This document shows, in pieces, positions 50,587 through 60,995 of a DNA stretch of 64,000 bases. The position numbers and the translations under genes were made by a program. Origin of the DNA: Desulfuromonadales bacterium (GTDB lineage Bacteria > Desulfobacterota > Desulfuromonadia > Geobacterales > Pseudopelobacteraceae); contig DUZX01000008.1 of NCBI GenBank assembly GCA_013349325.1, positions 1-64,000 of the forward strand. Direction: 5' to 3'. Within the stretch, counting starts at the first letter, position 1. Every line of letters starts with the position of its first letter. Under the pieces are notes generated by a model. That model was not told the origin of the DNA. It was given only the letters and a program-made list of their open reading frames with translations, and did not search any database.

Positions 50587-52277
50587 GCTGGTACTACGAT
50601 CTGAAAATCAGTGTGAAACTTTTGTCGGCATTTATTATTGTGGCCGCAATCGCCGGCATCATCGGCACAATCGGAGTTGTCGAGATTGGCAAAATCGACA
50701 CGGCCGACAGTACACTGTACGAAAAGGTAACTATCCCTATCGGACAGTTGCAGGATGTTTCAACGTTTTTTCAACGTATCCGGGTCAACACGCGTGACCT
50801 GATCCTTGCCGAAAACAAAACTGACGAAATGAAATGTGTTGCAAATATTAAGGAATTGCGATCCGGGATCGACAAAGCGGCTGGAGAGTTCGAAAAGACC
50901 ATTCTTACTGATGAAGGGCGTAAACTTTTTGAAGAGTTCAAGAAAACCCGTGCTGCGTATGGCGCGATCCTGGACAGAATCGTAGTACTCATTGAACAGA
51001 ATCAGGAAAAAGAGGCGGTCCTCTTCATGAAAACAGCAGCTGCCGGTCAAGCAGCTGCCGATGAACAGAAAGCCATTGATGCACTGGTTGATGCCAAGCT
51101 CAAGCAGGCCAAGCTCACCGCCGATGGTAACGATGCCCTTGCAAAAGAGGCAACCAGACTCATGATCGGACTTGCGGTTGGTGGCATTTTAATCGCGATT
51201 CTGTTCGGCTTTTTCATTGCAAACAGCATCAGCACCCCGCTGCGTACCGGCGTGCTCTTTGCTCAGGCTGTCGCCTCGGGCGACTTGACTCAGAAAATCG
51301 ATCTGAAGCAGAAGGACGAAGTCGGGCAACTGGCCACGGCCTTGAATGAGATGGTGGCAAAGCTGAGCAGTATCGTCGGTGAAGTCATGGCCGCCTCGGA
51401 TAACGTTGCCTCCGGCAGTCAGGAGCTTTCCTCCACGGCGCAGCAGATGAGTCAGGGGGCCACCGAACAGGCCGCTTCAGCCGAAGAAATCTCTTCCAGC
51501 ATGGAAGAGATGGCCTCCAGCATCCGCCAGAATACCGATAACGCCATGCAGACCGAGAAAATCTCGATCAAGAGCTCTGTCGATGCCCGGGATGGCGGCA
51601 AAGCGGTGGTCGAGACGGTCGCGGCCATGAAAGAGATCGCCACCAAGATCAGCATCATCGAAGAGATCGCCCGCCAGACAAACCTGCTGGCACTGAATGC
51701 CGCCATCGAAGCGGCCCGGGCCGGTGAGCATGGCAAAGGCTTTGCGGTGGTTGCCTCTGAAGTGCGCAAGCTGGCAGAACGGAGCCAGTCGGCAGCCGGC
51801 GAGATTTCGAGCCTCTCCACCCGTAGTGTGGCGATTGCCGAGCAGGCCGGCGATATGCTGACCAAGATGGTGCCGGACATTCAGAAAACTGCCGAACTGG
51901 TGCAGGAAATCACCGCCTCCAGTAAAGAGCAGGATACCGGCGCCGAACAGATCAACAAGGCCATTCAGCAGCTTGATCAGGTTATTCAGCAGAACGCCTC
52001 GGCGTCTGAAGAGATGGCTTCCACCTCGGAAGAGCTCTCCAGCCAGGCCGAACAGCTTCAGCACTCAATCAGCTTCTTTGATATCGGCACTGCCGGTCGC
52101 CGTGCATCTGCTGCTGCCCCGACCTCGCGCAAACCGCTTCACAAGACACAGATTGCCCACGCCAGAAGCGGAATATCTGCGCACTCGCCGACTAAACGGA
52201 CATCTAGCGGCGGTGTTCATCTGCAGCTCGGACAGGCCGGTCCAGATCATCTCGATGATGAGTTTGAAAAATTTTAG
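50583..52277 (+). CDS. methyl-accepting chemotaxis protein with four-helix sensor
   Basis: The 564-residue receptor has a membrane segment at about 12-32, a periplasmic four-helix-bundle-like sensor (35-190), a second segment (194-214), HAMP (214-268) and the signalling hairpin [20 protein letters not shown]. It ends in a flexible Ser/Arg-rich linker of about 60 residues and the last residues DDEFEKF, similar to C-terminal tethers for CheR. Its ATG overlaps the cheA stop by four bases. The ligand is unknown. Confidence 0.92.
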   Translation: MSWYYDLKISVKLLSAFIIVAAIAGIIGTIGVVEIGKIDTADSTLYEKVTIPIGQLQDVSTFFQRIRVNTRDLILAENKTDEMKCVANIKELRSGIDKAAGEFEKTILTDEGRKLFEEFKKTRAAYGAILDRIVVLIEQNQEKEAVLFMKTAAAGQAAADEQKAIDALVDAKLKQAKLTADGNDALAKEATRLMIGLAVGGILIAILFGFFIANSISTPLRTGVLFAQAVASGDLTQKIDLKQKDEVGQLATALNEMVAKLSSIVGEVMAASDNVASGSQELSSTAQQMSQGATEQAASAEEISSSMEEMASSIRQNTDNAMQTEKISIKSSVDARDGGKAVVETVAAMKEIATKISIIEEIARQTNLLALNAAIEAARAGEHGKGFAVVASEVRKLAERSQSAAGEISSLSTRSVAIAEQAGDMLTKMVPDIQKTAELVQEITASSKEQDTGAEQINKAIQQLDQVIQQNASASEEMASTSEELSSQAEQLQHSISFFDIGTAGRRASAAAPTSRKPLHKTQIAHARSGISAHSPTKRTSSGGVHLQLGQAGPDHLDDEFEKF

Positions 52278-52293
52278 AAACAGGGAAAAAATC

Positions 52294-52396
52294 AGGGTCA
52301 AGGGGCAAGGGTCAAGGAATTTCAAAATCTATTTTCCATGATCCTTGACCCATCCATGCCCCTTGCCCCTTGACCCTTGCCCCTTAACTTGACCCT
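52294..52396. repeat. intergenic inverted repeat built from GGGTCAAGGGGCAA words
   Basis: The left arm 52294-52318 is the reverse complement of 52368-52396, apart from a three-base insertion. An inner 10-bp perfect pairing (52309-52318 with 52342-52351) is an alternative. The arms contain repeated GGGTCAAGG/GGGGCAAGG words. It lies between the receptor and cheW in the same operon. It could be a REP-like or MITE-like element and could fold in the transcript. Confidence 0.85.
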
Positions 52397-52410
52397 CCAA
52401 AGGAGCCTCT

Positions 52411-52905
52411 ATGAGCGTCGCGGGAATAACCGAAACGGTTCAATATCTGACTTTCAAATTATCTGAAGAAGTTTTTGCAGTGGACGTTGCCAAGGTGCGT
52501 GAGATCCTCGAGATAACCACCATAACCAAAGTGCCGCAAACGCCCGATTTCATGCGCGGTGTCATCAATCTGCGCGGCAGCGTGGTACCGGTCATCGACA
52601 TGCGTCTCAAATTCGGCATGAGTGCAACCGAGCAGACCGTCAACACCTGCATCATTGTGGTTGAAATCAACATGGATGGCGACATCACCGTACTGGGCGC
52701 CCTGGCTGATTCGGTGCAGGAGGTTGTCGAACTGGAGCCTGAGAGCATTGAGTCGGCACCGCATATCGGTACGAAACTGAATACCGATTTTATCAAAGGT
52801 ATGGGGAAGCACAATGGATCCTTCATCATCATCCTCGATATCGACAAAGTATTTTCAAGCGACGAGATTTCACTGGTACGTGAAAACGAACGGCATGCAG
52901 CATAA
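52411..52905 (+). CDS. cheW: chemotaxis coupling protein CheW (second set)
   Basis: The 164-residue protein has the CheW signatures VAKVREILEIT and VINLRGSVVPVIDMRLKFG. AAAGGAGCC precedes the ATG. It couples the receptor upstream to the intact CheA and overlaps cheR by 11 bases. It differs clearly from the first CheW, for example in the acidic stretch QEVVELEPESIESAPHIG. Confidence 0.93.
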   Translation: MSVAGITETVQYLTFKLSEEVFAVDVAKVREILEITTITKVPQTPDFMRGVINLRGSVVPVIDMRLKFGMSATEQTVNTCIIVVEINMDGDITVLGALADSVQEVVELEPESIESAPHIGTKLNTDFIKGMGKHNGSFIIILDIDKVFSSDEISLVRENERHAA

Positions 52906-53731
52906 TAATTCCGGAATGTGGGACCGCGAGTTCACCCGCTTCAGCAGTTTTATTTATGAGCAGGTCGGCATCAAGCTGCCCCCCTCAAAAAAAACCATGC
53001 TGGAAGGGCGCCTTCACAAACGGCTCAAGTCCCTCAATATCAAGACCTATGAGGAGTATGCCACCTACGTTATCAGTTCGGAAAACAAACATGTCGAACT
53101 TATTCATCTGATCGACGCCGTAACAACCAATAAAACCGACTTCTTCCGTGAACCCCACCACTTCGAATACCTCGTCAGAAATGTTCTCCCGGCTCTGGCC
53201 GCTCAAGGCAGCGGCAGCTCCCTCAACATCTGGAGCGCCGGCTGCTCTTCCGGTGAAGAGCCCTACACGATGGCCATGGTGCTGGCTGACAAACTGCCCG
53301 CCTACCCCGGTTTACGGGTTTCAATTCTGGCCTCGGATATCTGCACGGATGTGCTTAAAAAAGCACGCGACGGCATCTATCCGGAAGAGCGCATCAATAC
53401 CATCCCGCTCTATTACAAGAAGAAATTTCTGCTCAAGAGCCGCGAGCGGACCCGTTCGCTGGTTCGGGTTGTGCCGGAGTTGCGTTCACTGATCACCTTC
53501 CGCCGGATAAACTTCATGGACGATGACTTCGGCCTGACCAATAAAATGGACGTCATCTTCTGTCGTAATGTGGTCATCTACTTTGACAAACCGACCCAGA
53601 AAGCTCTGATGCTGAAGTTTCATCAGCAGCTGAAACCGGGCGGATATCTCTTCATCGGTCATTCGGAATCACTCAATGGGCTTGACCTCCCCTTCAAGCC
53701 GGTCGCAAACACCATCTTCCAAAAGGTATGA
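52895..53731 (+). CDS. cheR: chemotaxis methyltransferase CheR (second set)
   Basis: The protein has the methyltransferase signatures [34 protein letters not shown] and [12 protein letters not shown]. The start is uncertain: ATG at 52895 (MQHNNSG) overlaps cheW by 11 bases, and ATG at 52916 (MWDREF) is also possible; neither has a strong ribosome site. With 52895 the protein has 278 residues. It methylates receptors of the second set. Confidence 0.9.
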   Translation: MQHNNSGMWDREFTRFSSFIYEQVGIKLPPSKKTMLEGRLHKRLKSLNIKTYEEYATYVISSENKHVELIHLIDAVTTNKTDFFREPHHFEYLVRNVLPALAAQGSGSSLNIWSAGCSSGEEPYTMAMVLADKLPAYPGLRVSILASDICTDVLKKARDGIYPEERINTIPLYYKKKFLLKSRERTRSLVRVVPELRSLITFRRINFMDDDFGLTNKMDVIFCRNVVIYFDKPTQKALMLKFHQQLKPGGYLFIGHSESLNGLDLPFKPVANTIFQKV

Positions 53732-53741
53732 AGGTGCCGCT

Positions 53742-54803
53742 ATGAACAAGATCAAGGTTCTCATCGTCGATGATTCGGCGCTGGTCAGACAGACTCTGGC
53801 GGCGATCCTCTCGTCGGATCCCCAGTTAGAAATCTGCGGTATGGCTGCCGACCCGTTCGCCGCTGCCGAACGGATGAAGGAGTGCATCCCGGACGTCATC
53901 ACGCTGGATGTGGAAATGCCCAAGATGGACGGCATCACCTTCCTGCAGAAAATCATGACACAGCACCCGATTCCGGTGGTCATGTGCTCGACGTTGACAG
54001 TGGCGGGCAGCGAAACGGCTCTCAAGGCTCTTGAGTACGGCGCCGTCGACATCATCGTCAAACCGAAGCTGGGCACCAAGCAGTTCATCGAAGAATCCCG
54101 CATACTGATCTGCGACACCGTTAAAGCGGCATCCCATGCGCGCCCAGGGAAAATTTCTCCAATGCGTCAGGTGGCACCCAAATACACTGCCGATGTCATT
54201 ATGGAAAAACCTTTGTCACAAGCCATGATTCAGACAACGGAGAAGGTCGTTGTGGTGGGTGCTTCCACGGGGGGGACCGAGGCGCTCAGAATATTTCTTG
54301 AAATGCTGCCCGAAGATACTCCCGGCATTGTCATCGTTCAACATATGCCGGAGAATTTCACCGCCGCCTTTGCCAAACGCCTGGATACACTCTGCCGGGT
54401 CACCGTCAAGGAAGCGGCGCATAATGACACGGTCGTGCGGGGGCGCGCTCTGATCGCGCCGGGTAATCATCACCTGCTGCTGAAACGGAGCGGTGCGCGC
54501 TATTACATCGAAATCAAGGAGGGCCCGCTCGTCTCACGCCATCGCCCGTCGGTGGACGTGCTCTTTCGCTCTGCCGCCCGCTATGCCGGTAAAAATGCCG
54601 TAGGTGTCATCATGACCGGCATGGGTGATGACGGCGCTCGCGGCATGAAAGAGCTGTTCGACGCCGGTTCCTATACGATTGCTCAGGATGAAGCCAGCTG
54701 CATCGTCTACGGTATGCCGCACGAAGCGGTTAAACTGGGGGGGGTTCACCGTAGTATGGCTTTGCAGAATATTGCCGCCGAGGTGGTGCGGCACGGCAAT
54801 TGA
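53742..54803 (+). CDS. cheB: chemotaxis methylesterase CheB (second set)
   Basis: The 353-residue protein has a receiver (D56 in [11 protein letters not shown]) and a methylesterase domain with [25 protein letters not shown] and [12 protein letters not shown]. The ATG at 53742 has GAAGGTG upstream and lies 10 bases after the cheR stop; the longer frame lies in cheR. It is the last gene of the second che operon. Confidence 0.93.
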   Translation: MNKIKVLIVDDSALVRQTLAAILSSDPQLEICGMAADPFAAAERMKECIPDVITLDVEMPKMDGITFLQKIMTQHPIPVVMCSTLTVAGSETALKALEYGAVDIIVKPKLGTKQFIEESRILICDTVKAASHARPGKISPMRQVAPKYTADVIMEKPLSQAMIQTTEKVVVVGASTGGTEALRIFLEMLPEDTPGIVIVQHMPENFTAAFAKRLDTLCRVTVKEAAHNDTVVRGRALIAPGNHHLLLKRSGARYYIEIKEGPLVSRHRPSVDVLFRSAARYAGKNAVGVIMTGMGDDGARGMKELFDAGSYTIAQDEASCIVYGMPHEAVKLGGVHRSMALQNIAAEVVRHGN

Positions 54804-54822
54804 TCCTAAAAACGGCCGTTCA

Positions 54823-54964
54823 TGAAACACAGAGCAACTGAGCAACAGAGAAATCAGGCAGTTACATCAACAACTGACATAACCAAAATGGTGAGTGACT
54901 TTTTCTCGTTTTATCCTGAAATTTTCTTTGTTTTTGCTCAGTTGCTCAGTTGCTCTGTGTTTCA
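54823..54964. repeat. 24-bp perfect inverted repeat, 142-bp element
   Basis: The arms 54823-54846 and 54941-54964 are exact reverse complements (TGAAACACAGAGCAACTGAG at the start of the left arm). The 94-base centre is A/T-rich without a reading frame. The element fills the gap between the convergent cheB and rodA and may act as a bidirectional terminator. The layout resembles a MITE without a transposase. Confidence 0.9.
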
Positions 54965-54987
54965 AATGCTTTTTCTAGGTTGATTGG

Positions 54988-56088
54988 TTAAAACATAAAG
55001 CGCCGCATGCTGATATTCTGCAGCAGACCGATGCCGACCATTGACGTAATCATTGAGGTGCCGCCATAGGAGAAGAATGGCAACGGCACACCGACTACCG
55101 GAAACAATCCGATCACCATGCCCATATTTATGACGATATGCCAGAACAGCATGGCTGTCACGCCGACCGCCAGCAGCCCGCCAAAACGGTCGTTGCAGCG
55201 TCTGGCAATGTTGAGCCCCCATAATACCAGAAACAGGTAGAGAATCATCAGCAGCAGGCAGCCGAGAAAACCCCACTCTTCCGCAAAAACAGAAAACGCA
55301 AAATCGGTATGCTGCTCCGGCAGAAAACGGAGCTGAGACTGGGTCCCCTTGATGTAGCCCTTGCCCGAAAACCCACCTGAGCCGACAGCAATCTTGCTCT
55401 GGATGATGTGATAACCGCTCCCCAGGCGGGAACGCTCCGGATCGAGAAAATCGAGAACCCGGTTTTTCTGGTATGGTCGCAGCAACCTGGCCCAGGCGAA
55501 CCAGACCATCGGAATCGTAATGCAGGTGAAGGTCACGACGGTTGACCAGCGCACACCGATGTAGAACGTCATCGAAAGCACGATCAGGATTACGAGGACA
55601 GCCGTCCCGAGATCGGGCTGTTTCATGATCAGTGCCGCCGGTAAGGCCAGCAGGGCCAGCGGGGTCAGCACATCCTTGACGGTCAGTCCGCCGGTCGAAT
55701 GGAAGTTGTTGTAGAAACGTGCAAAGGTAATGATGATCCCGATTTTCATCAACTCGGAAGGTTGGACAGAAAACAGACCGAGATTCAACCAGCGGGTGGC
55801 CCCCATTGAGCGACGGCCTATCAGCAGAACGGCAACCAGAAGCAGTACCAGAAAACCGTACAGCCAGTACGAGAAATCCTCCATGATATGATAGTCAATA
55901 CTGGAGACCATCAGAGAAATCGTAATGCCGGCCAGTAGCCAGTAGCACTGCTTCAGATAGTAGGCGGTACCGATAATTTTATATGGTGTCGTGGCGCTGT
56001 AGATATTTATGATACCAAGCAGACTGACGACCAGGACCAGACCGAGCAGGATCCAGTCAAAATTGAGTAACAGACGGCGATCGATCAT
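54988..56088 (-). CDS. rodA: rod-shape SEDS peptidoglycan glycosyltransferase RodA
   Basis: RodA polymerises glycan strands during cell elongation together with PBP2. The 366-residue protein has about ten membrane segments, the RWLNLGLFSVQPSELMKIG motif with the conserved WxxLG and QPSE elements, the KQPDLGT loop with the catalytic aspartate and the late GVPLPFFSYGGTS signature. Its ATG overlaps the stop of mrdA by four bases. Confidence 0.95.
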   Translation of the reverse strand: MIDRRLLLNFDWILLGLVLVVSLLGIINIYSATTPYKIIGTAYYLKQCYWLLAGITISLMVSSIDYHIMEDFSYWLYGFLVLLLVAVLLIGRRSMGATRWLNLGLFSVQPSELMKIGIIITFARFYNNFHSTGGLTVKDVLTPLALLALPAALIMKQPDLGTAVLVILIVLSMTFYIGVRWSTVVTFTCITIPMVWFAWARLLRPYQKNRVLDFLDPERSRLGSGYHIIQSKIAVGSGGFSGKGYIKGTQSQLRFLPEQHTDFAFSVFAEEWGFLGCLLLMILYLFLVLWGLNIARRCNDRFGGLLAVGVTAMLFWHIVINMGMVIGLFPVVGVPLPFFSYGGTSMITSMVGIGLLQNISMRRFMF

Positions 56089-58013
56089 CGATTCACACCA
56101 CTTTCCCGTTCCGGTGTCTTTACATCGACTGCCGGCGTAACCTCTTCAGCATCATTCTCGTTTTTAGCCGGTGCGGGGTGTACGGCTTCTTTTACGACCG
56201 GTTTCTTGCCGTCAAAATAGGCCCGCAGGATCCGGCCGACAATCGGTGCCGCCGCCGAACCGCCATGCTCGCCATGCTCGACAACCACCGCTACGGCAAT
56301 TTCGGGATTTTCAAACGGCGCAAAGGCGACAAACAAGGCATGATCGCGAAATTTATAGGCCGTACTGTTTTTACTGTCACGCATCTTGACAACCTGGGAT
56401 GACCCGGTTTTCCCCGCAACACGCACATCGTACAGCCTGGCCATGGCGCCGGTACCGCCCGGTTCGTTGACAACAGCCGACAAGCCCTGCTTTACGAGAC
56501 GATAGGTTTCTTTTGAAAATGCGGTGGTTTTGCTTAGAATCTCCGGTTTTGTCTCCCGGAGCGTTTTACCGTCGGCATCAACCACCTTCTTGACGAGGTG
56601 CGGACGAAACACGGTCCCTTCATTGGCAACCGTCGCAATCATCGAAGCCAACTGAATCGGCGTCATCAGCACATAGCCCTGGCCGATTGAGACCGGCAGC
56701 GTCTCACCACGGTACCAACGCTGACCAAGACGCTTCTGCTTCCACTCAGTCGTCGGGATCAATCCGACTTTCTCGTTCTGCAGTTCAACCCCCAGAGCGG
56801 TACCCAGCCTGAATTCTCTGGCAGCGGCAGCTATTTTGTCGACTCCCAGCTTTTCACCGAGCTGGTAATAGTAGACATCGCACGATTCACGTAACGATTT
56901 TTTCAGACTGGTGGTCCCGTGTCCCCGCTTGTTCCAACATTTAAAGGTCGATGTTCCCATACTGTAGGAACCGCTACAGTTGACGGATGTAGCATCATTG
57001 ATCGTCCCCTCCTGCAAACCTGCCAGCGCGGTAATGACCTTGAACGTCGATCCGGGAGGATACTGGCCGCTGAGCGCCTTGTTCTCCAGTGGTCGGCGGA
57101 CATCCTCAAGGTATCCTTTCCAGATATCAGCAGGCAGCTTGCCACTGAAGAGCGCCGGGTCAAATCCGGGATTACTGACAAAAGCAAGAATTTCGCCGTT
57201 GGAGACATCCATGGCAACAGCTGCACCGGCCTGATCGCCAAAGGCCTGTTCGGCCTGTTTCTGAACCGCCATATCGATCGTCAGAACGATGCTGTTCCCA
57301 ACCGTCGGGCGGCTTTCTGAAATGGTCCGCAACACCCGGCCGCGCGCATCAACCTCCAGCTGTCTGCCGCCGTCGGACCCGTGCAGTTCACGCTCAAGCG
57401 CACGTTCGATACCATTCTTGCCGACGTAATCGCCCGGATTGTACTCTTCAAGCCCGGCGCTATCCAACTCCTTCTCGGAAATCTCTCCGATATACCCGAG
57501 CAGATGGGCTGCCAGTACGCCATGGGAATACTCACGTACCGGTTTCATCTCGATTTCGACGCCCGGCAGGCGCAGGCGGTTTTCCTCGACAATCTCAACC
57601 TGATCGCGACTTATATTTGAAGAGAGTACAATTGGGAAATATTTAGCCCGACCATGGTTTTTTTGCCAGTTTTCGGACATCTCTTTCCGATCAAGCCCCA
57701 GCAGGTCGGCCAGCTGCGTCAGCAGCAGCTCTTTGTCTTGTACCTCCTGCGGAATAACCGCCAGACTGAACGAGGGGCGGTTACTGACGATTACCGCGCC
57801 TTTACGGTCAAGGATGGCGCCCCGTGATGCCGCTACCGGGACGAAGCGGAGGCGATTGTTTTCCGAGCGGGCCTGGTAATCTTCGGCGTTCAGGATCTGG
57901 AGATGCCACAGCCGCAGCACAAGCAGCAGAAAGACAAACGCTACAACAAACGAGAGCCCAACGATCCGCTGTTTTGACTCCATCAATTCACGGACAAAGC
58001 GCCGCTCTTTCAT
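56085..58013 (-). CDS. mrdA: penicillin-binding protein 2 (elongation transpeptidase)
   Basis: The 642-residue class B PBP has one membrane segment (about 18-36), a pedestal domain with SRGAILDRKG (63-72) and a transpeptidase domain with S322-TFK325, SCD (377-379) and KTG (535-537). The C-terminus is extended by a Pro/Glu/Ala-rich tail of about 45 residues. It cross-links the glycan made by RodA in the elongation complex. Confidence 0.96.
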   Translation of the reverse strand: MKERRFVRELMESKQRIVGLSFVVAFVFLLLVLRLWHLQILNAEDYQARSENNRLRFVPVAASRGAILDRKGAVIVSNRPSFSLAVIPQEVQDKELLLTQLADLLGLDRKEMSENWQKNHGRAKYFPIVLSSNISRDQVEIVEENRLRLPGVEIEMKPVREYSHGVLAAHLLGYIGEISEKELDSAGLEEYNPGDYVGKNGIERALERELHGSDGGRQLEVDARGRVLRTISESRPTVGNSIVLTIDMAVQKQAEQAFGDQAGAAVAMDVSNGEILAFVSNPGFDPALFSGKLPADIWKGYLEDVRRPLENKALSGQYPPGSTFKVITALAGLQEGTINDATSVNCSGSYSMGTSTFKCWNKRGHGTTSLKKSLRESCDVYYYQLGEKLGVDKIAAAAREFRLGTALGVELQNEKVGLIPTTEWKQKRLGQRWYRGETLPVSIGQGYVLMTPIQLASMIATVANEGTVFRPHLVKKVVDADGKTLRETKPEILSKTTAFSKETYRLVKQGLSAVVNEPGGTGAMARLYDVRVAGKTGSSQVVKMRDSKNSTAYKFRDHALFVAFAPFENPEIAVAVVVEHGEHGGSAAAPIVGRILRAYFDGKKPVVKEAVHPAPAKNENDAEEVTPAVDVKTPERESGVNR

Positions 58014-58510
58014 GCGATTTCCAGATTTCTGTCAAAGCCGGGCAGAAGGGTGACAAGCGATGCAACAAAGCAGTTAACGAGCAGGCGGGGAACGATATCG
58101 GTAAACATTGAATACGCAATGCCGGGTGTCGCGGTAAACATCAGCAGCAGAATCATATTCAGCGTAAAAACCGCCAGCGTGACGCCAGCGGTTGTCAGCA
58201 CAAACAGCAGCGCACTCTCTGCGTACAAGCGATCGGAGACACCTTTGATGACCAGAAAAACGACCAGGTAGGTAACCGCATTCAGGCCGAGATACAGGCC
58301 GCTGAAAACATCACTCAGCGCACCCAGCAGCCATGACAGGAGGGCGCCCGATCCGGTGGGTCCACGCAGCGCCATGAAGATCATTAAAACCAGCAGCAGA
58401 TCCGGTTTGAAGGCGGGCAGCAGGAAAACCGGCAGAACCGTGACCTGCAGGACGACAGCGGCAGCGAGCACAGGAATGAACAGCAGCATGGCACGATTAT
58501 TCATAGCCAC
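58010..58510 (-). CDS. mreD: rod shape-determining protein MreD
   Basis: The 166-residue membrane protein has five to six hydrophobic segments and the GAPTGSGALLSWLLGALSDVFSG-like region (residues 51-72, with DVFSGLYLG) typical of MreD. It links MreC to the elongation complex. It overlaps mrdA by four bases and mreC by 14. Confidence 0.93.
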   Translation of the reverse strand: MAMNNRAMLLFIPVLAAAVVLQVTVLPVFLLPAFKPDLLLVLMIFMALRGPTGSGALLSWLLGALSDVFSGLYLGLNAVTYLVVFLVIKGVSDRLYAESALLFVLTTAGVTLAVFTLNMILLLMFTATPGIAYSMFTDIVPRLLVNCFVASLVTLLPGFDRNLEIA

Positions 58511-59318
58511 CCCGTTGTACGATCAGCACCTCTTCCAGGTGGGCAAGGTTAACAATAGGTCGAATCGATACCGTCTGAAAGATGCCGTATTCACCACGCT
58601 TGACCATGGTTACTTCGCCGATCGGCACCCCTTTGGGAAAGACGCCGCCAATTCCGGAGGTTATCACCAGATCACCAACCTTGACATCTTCCTCCCGGGT
58701 TGTAAATTCGAGCGAGCAGAGCATTTCACCCTTCCCCTTAACGACGCCCCGGGCGCGCGAACGCTGGATGGTCGCAGATATACCGCTGGCATGGTCTGTC
58801 AGCAGCAGAACCCGCGAACTTTCTCCGGCCACCTTGACGGTCTGGCCGACAACTCCATCGGCAGCCACAACGGCCATCCCCTCACGCAACAAACTGCTGC
58901 GACCCCGGTCAATCACCAGCGTCCTGAACCAGGAAGAGCCATCCTCACCAATAACGGACGCAGCTACGGTCGGAGGTGTTAAACTCTTTTTCATCTCCAG
59001 AAGTCGTTCAAGCCTCTGACGTGCCAGCAAAGCTTCGTTCGCCGCCACCAACCGTGCATTCAGAGAGCGGATATCTTCACGCAGGCGCAGATTTTCACCA
59101 CGGGTATCTATCAGCTGTATATAGTTGTCCCAGACGTCTTCAATACTTCCACTTACATGGGATAACGGGCGCAGTAACGGAGCCATCAGCGAAAGAACGC
59201 CCCGTTCCATAAAGTTTGCTTCTCGATTACGCGGAATATTCAAAGAGAAGATAATCAGGGCGACCAGGACACCGAAGCCGACCAGCAGAACCAGCAGATA
59301 TTTTTTCAGTATTCCCAT
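58497..59318 (-). CDS. mreC: rod shape-determining protein MreC
   Basis: The 273-residue protein has an N-terminal membrane segment (8-28), a coiled coil (about 60-100) and the periplasmic beta-barrel domains with GVVGQTVKVAGESSRVLLLTD. MreC organises PBP2 and RodA. mreB is not in the window. The gene follows rfbA by 18 bases on the same strand. Confidence 0.94.
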   Translation of the reverse strand: MGILKKYLLVLLVGFGVLVALIIFSLNIPRNREANFMERGVLSLMAPLLRPLSHVSGSIEDVWDNYIQLIDTRGENLRLREDIRSLNARLVAANEALLARQRLERLLEMKKSLTPPTVAASVIGEDGSSWFRTLVIDRGRSSLLREGMAVVAADGVVGQTVKVAGESSRVLLLTDHASGISATIQRSRARGVVKGKGEMLCSLEFTTREEDVKVGDLVITSGIGGVFPKGVPIGEVTMVKRGEYGIFQTVSIRPIVNLAHLEEVLIVQRGGYE

Positions 59319-59336
59319 AAGTTACATCTGTTCCGA

Positions 59337-60233
59337 TCAGGGACGCCCACACAGTTCAGTTTCGTTGAATACCCGCTGAAGATAATCTCGGTAGGAAGAA
59401 GAAGGGGTGGCGTTTATAATCTGCTCCATCTTTTGACAGCTGATAAATCCACGGCGCAGTGCAATCTCTTCCAGGCAGGCGATCTTGAGCCCCTGGCGCG
59501 ATTCAATCGTCTCGATGAAGTTGCTGGCCTCCAGCAGACTTTTGTGCGTACCGGTATCCAGCCAGGCGATACCGCGGCCCAGGCGTTCAACCATCAATTT
59601 CCCTCGTCGCAGGTATTCAAGGTTCACATCCGTGATTTCCAATTCACCGCGTGGTGAAGGTTTGATCGCTTTGGCTATATCGACGATATGTTCATCATAC
59701 AAGTAGAGGCCGGGTACGGCATAATACGACTTCGGACAGAGCGGTTTTTCCTCGATACTCAGCACCTTTCCCTGTGGATCATATTCGACCACCCCGTAGC
59801 GTTCCGGGTCGGTAACCTGGTACCCGAACACGCGTGCGCCACCGTCAAACTCAGAAAAGATGCGGTCCAGATTCATTTTCCCATAAAAAATATTATCGCC
59901 CAGGATAAGGGAAACCGGTTGATGAGCAATGAACTCTTCACCCACCAGGAAAGCTTGGGCAATCCCTTTTGGTTCAGGTTGAACCTTATAGGAAATGGTG
60001 ATACCCCAGCGGGAACCGTCTCCCAGCAGCGCCTCAAAGCGGGGTGTATCATGCGGCGTGGATATCAGCAGAACATCCTGAATGCCGGCCGCCATCAGTG
60101 TTGCCAGCGGATAGTAGATCATCGGCTTGTCATAGACCGGCTGCAGCTGTTTGCTGGCTACCAGTGTCAGCGGATAGAGACGACTACCAGCCCCTCCTGC
60201 CAGAATGATTCCCTTGGTAATTGCCTGAGTCAT
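59337..60233 (-). CDS. rfbA: glucose-1-phosphate thymidylyltransferase
   Basis: The 298-residue enzyme makes dTDP-glucose, the first step to dTDP-rhamnose for O-antigen or capsule. The sequence has [13 protein letters not shown] near the start, [20 protein letters not shown] and a LGDNIFYG segment with the metal-binding aspartate. The G-T-R of many relatives reads G-S-R here. rfbBCD are not adjacent, unlike in many rhamnose clusters. A GAGGAGCG site precedes the ATG. Confidence 0.95.
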   Translation of the reverse strand: MTQAITKGIILAGGAGSRLYPLTLVASKQLQPVYDKPMIYYPLATLMAAGIQDVLLISTPHDTPRFEALLGDGSRWGITISYKVQPEPKGIAQAFLVGEEFIAHQPVSLILGDNIFYGKMNLDRIFSEFDGGARVFGYQVTDPERYGVVEYDPQGKVLSIEEKPLCPKSYYAVPGLYLYDEHIVDIAKAIKPSPRGELEITDVNLEYLRRGKLMVERLGRGIAWLDTGTHKSLLEASNFIETIESRQGLKIACLEEIALRRGFISCQKMEQIINATPSSSYRDYLQRVFNETELCGRP

Positions 60234-60294
60234 ACAACGCTCCTCGTTCGTGAGTAAAAAACGTTATGTAGGTAACATGATACACATTCGCCTG

Positions 60295-60864
60295 TCAAAT
60301 TGGATCAAAGCCGGTCGGGCTGGAAATCAGACTATCTACCGCTTCCGGCAGTGAATTGCTGACCGCTGAAGCTGCAGTGCCCCGCCGTTCCTCCTCGACC
60401 CCATACCCGGTGCGGACCAGAATAGTGCGGCATCCAACCGCCTGACCGGCAGCGATGTCGGCGTACTTGTCACCGATCATAATCGACGACGGAAGGTCAA
60501 GGTCATAGCGGCGGGCAGCTTCAATCAACATCCCCGGCAGCGGTTTACGGCACGTGCAGGGGAGCGCATAACTGCCGCGACCGTCCGGGTGATGCGGACA
60601 GTACAACCAGGCATCCACGCGGGCACCAATTTTGTCCAGTTCACGGGCGATATGTCGATGCAGGTTTTCTACATCCTCTTCGGTATAGTACCCGCGAGCC
60701 ACACCGGACTGGTTGGTGACCACAACAACAAAAAATCCGGCCCGGTTCAGGCTCTGTATGGCTTCCGGCACACCGGCAATAAACTCGAAGTCATCAATCC
60801 GAAACAGATAATCTTTTTCAACGTTGATGGTGCCATCTCTGTCCAGAAAAACCGCTCGTGTCAT
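60295..60864 (-). CDS. gmhB: D-glycero-D-manno-heptose 1,7-bisphosphate 7-phosphatase
   Basis: The 189-residue HAD-family phosphatase acts in the ADP-heptose pathway for the LPS inner core. It has FLDRDGTINVE with nucleophile D8 and D10, the VTNQSGVARG motif and the zinc loop CPHHPDGRGSYALPCTC. The ATG at 60864 has GGAGGG upstream; the longer frame crosses the divergent promoter region. Its stop lies inside a TTGACA that could belong to a promoter for rfbA. Confidence 0.93.
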   Translation of the reverse strand: MTRAVFLDRDGTINVEKDYLFRIDDFEFIAGVPEAIQSLNRAGFFVVVVTNQSGVARGYYTEEDVENLHRHIARELDKIGARVDAWLYCPHHPDGRGSYALPCTCRKPLPGMLIEAARRYDLDLPSSIMIGDKYADIAAGQAVGCRTILVRTGYGVEEERRGTAASAVSNSLPEAVDSLISSPTGFDPI

Positions 60865-60935
60865 ATCACCCTCCGCGCTTTTGTAATCATCAAATTCAAC
60901 CTGCTGATTTATTGAGATATTAGACCAGAGAAGCA

Positions 60936-60965
60936 TTGACAACTACGCATCAAAGACTCTATAAC
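60936..60965 (+). promoter_or_regulatory. sigma-70-type promoter of the DAHP synthase gene
   Basis: TTGACA (60936-60941) and TATAAC (60960-60965) are 18 bases apart, about 30 bases before the chosen start codon. The element is near consensus. Confidence 0.8.
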
Positions 60966-60995
60966 AATGGTCACTTTACCCAGGGAGAGCTGTCC

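Noticed and set aside
60936..60995. N-terminal extension of DAHP synthase
   Set aside because: The extension overlaps a near-consensus promoter; a better start with a ribosome site is at 60996.
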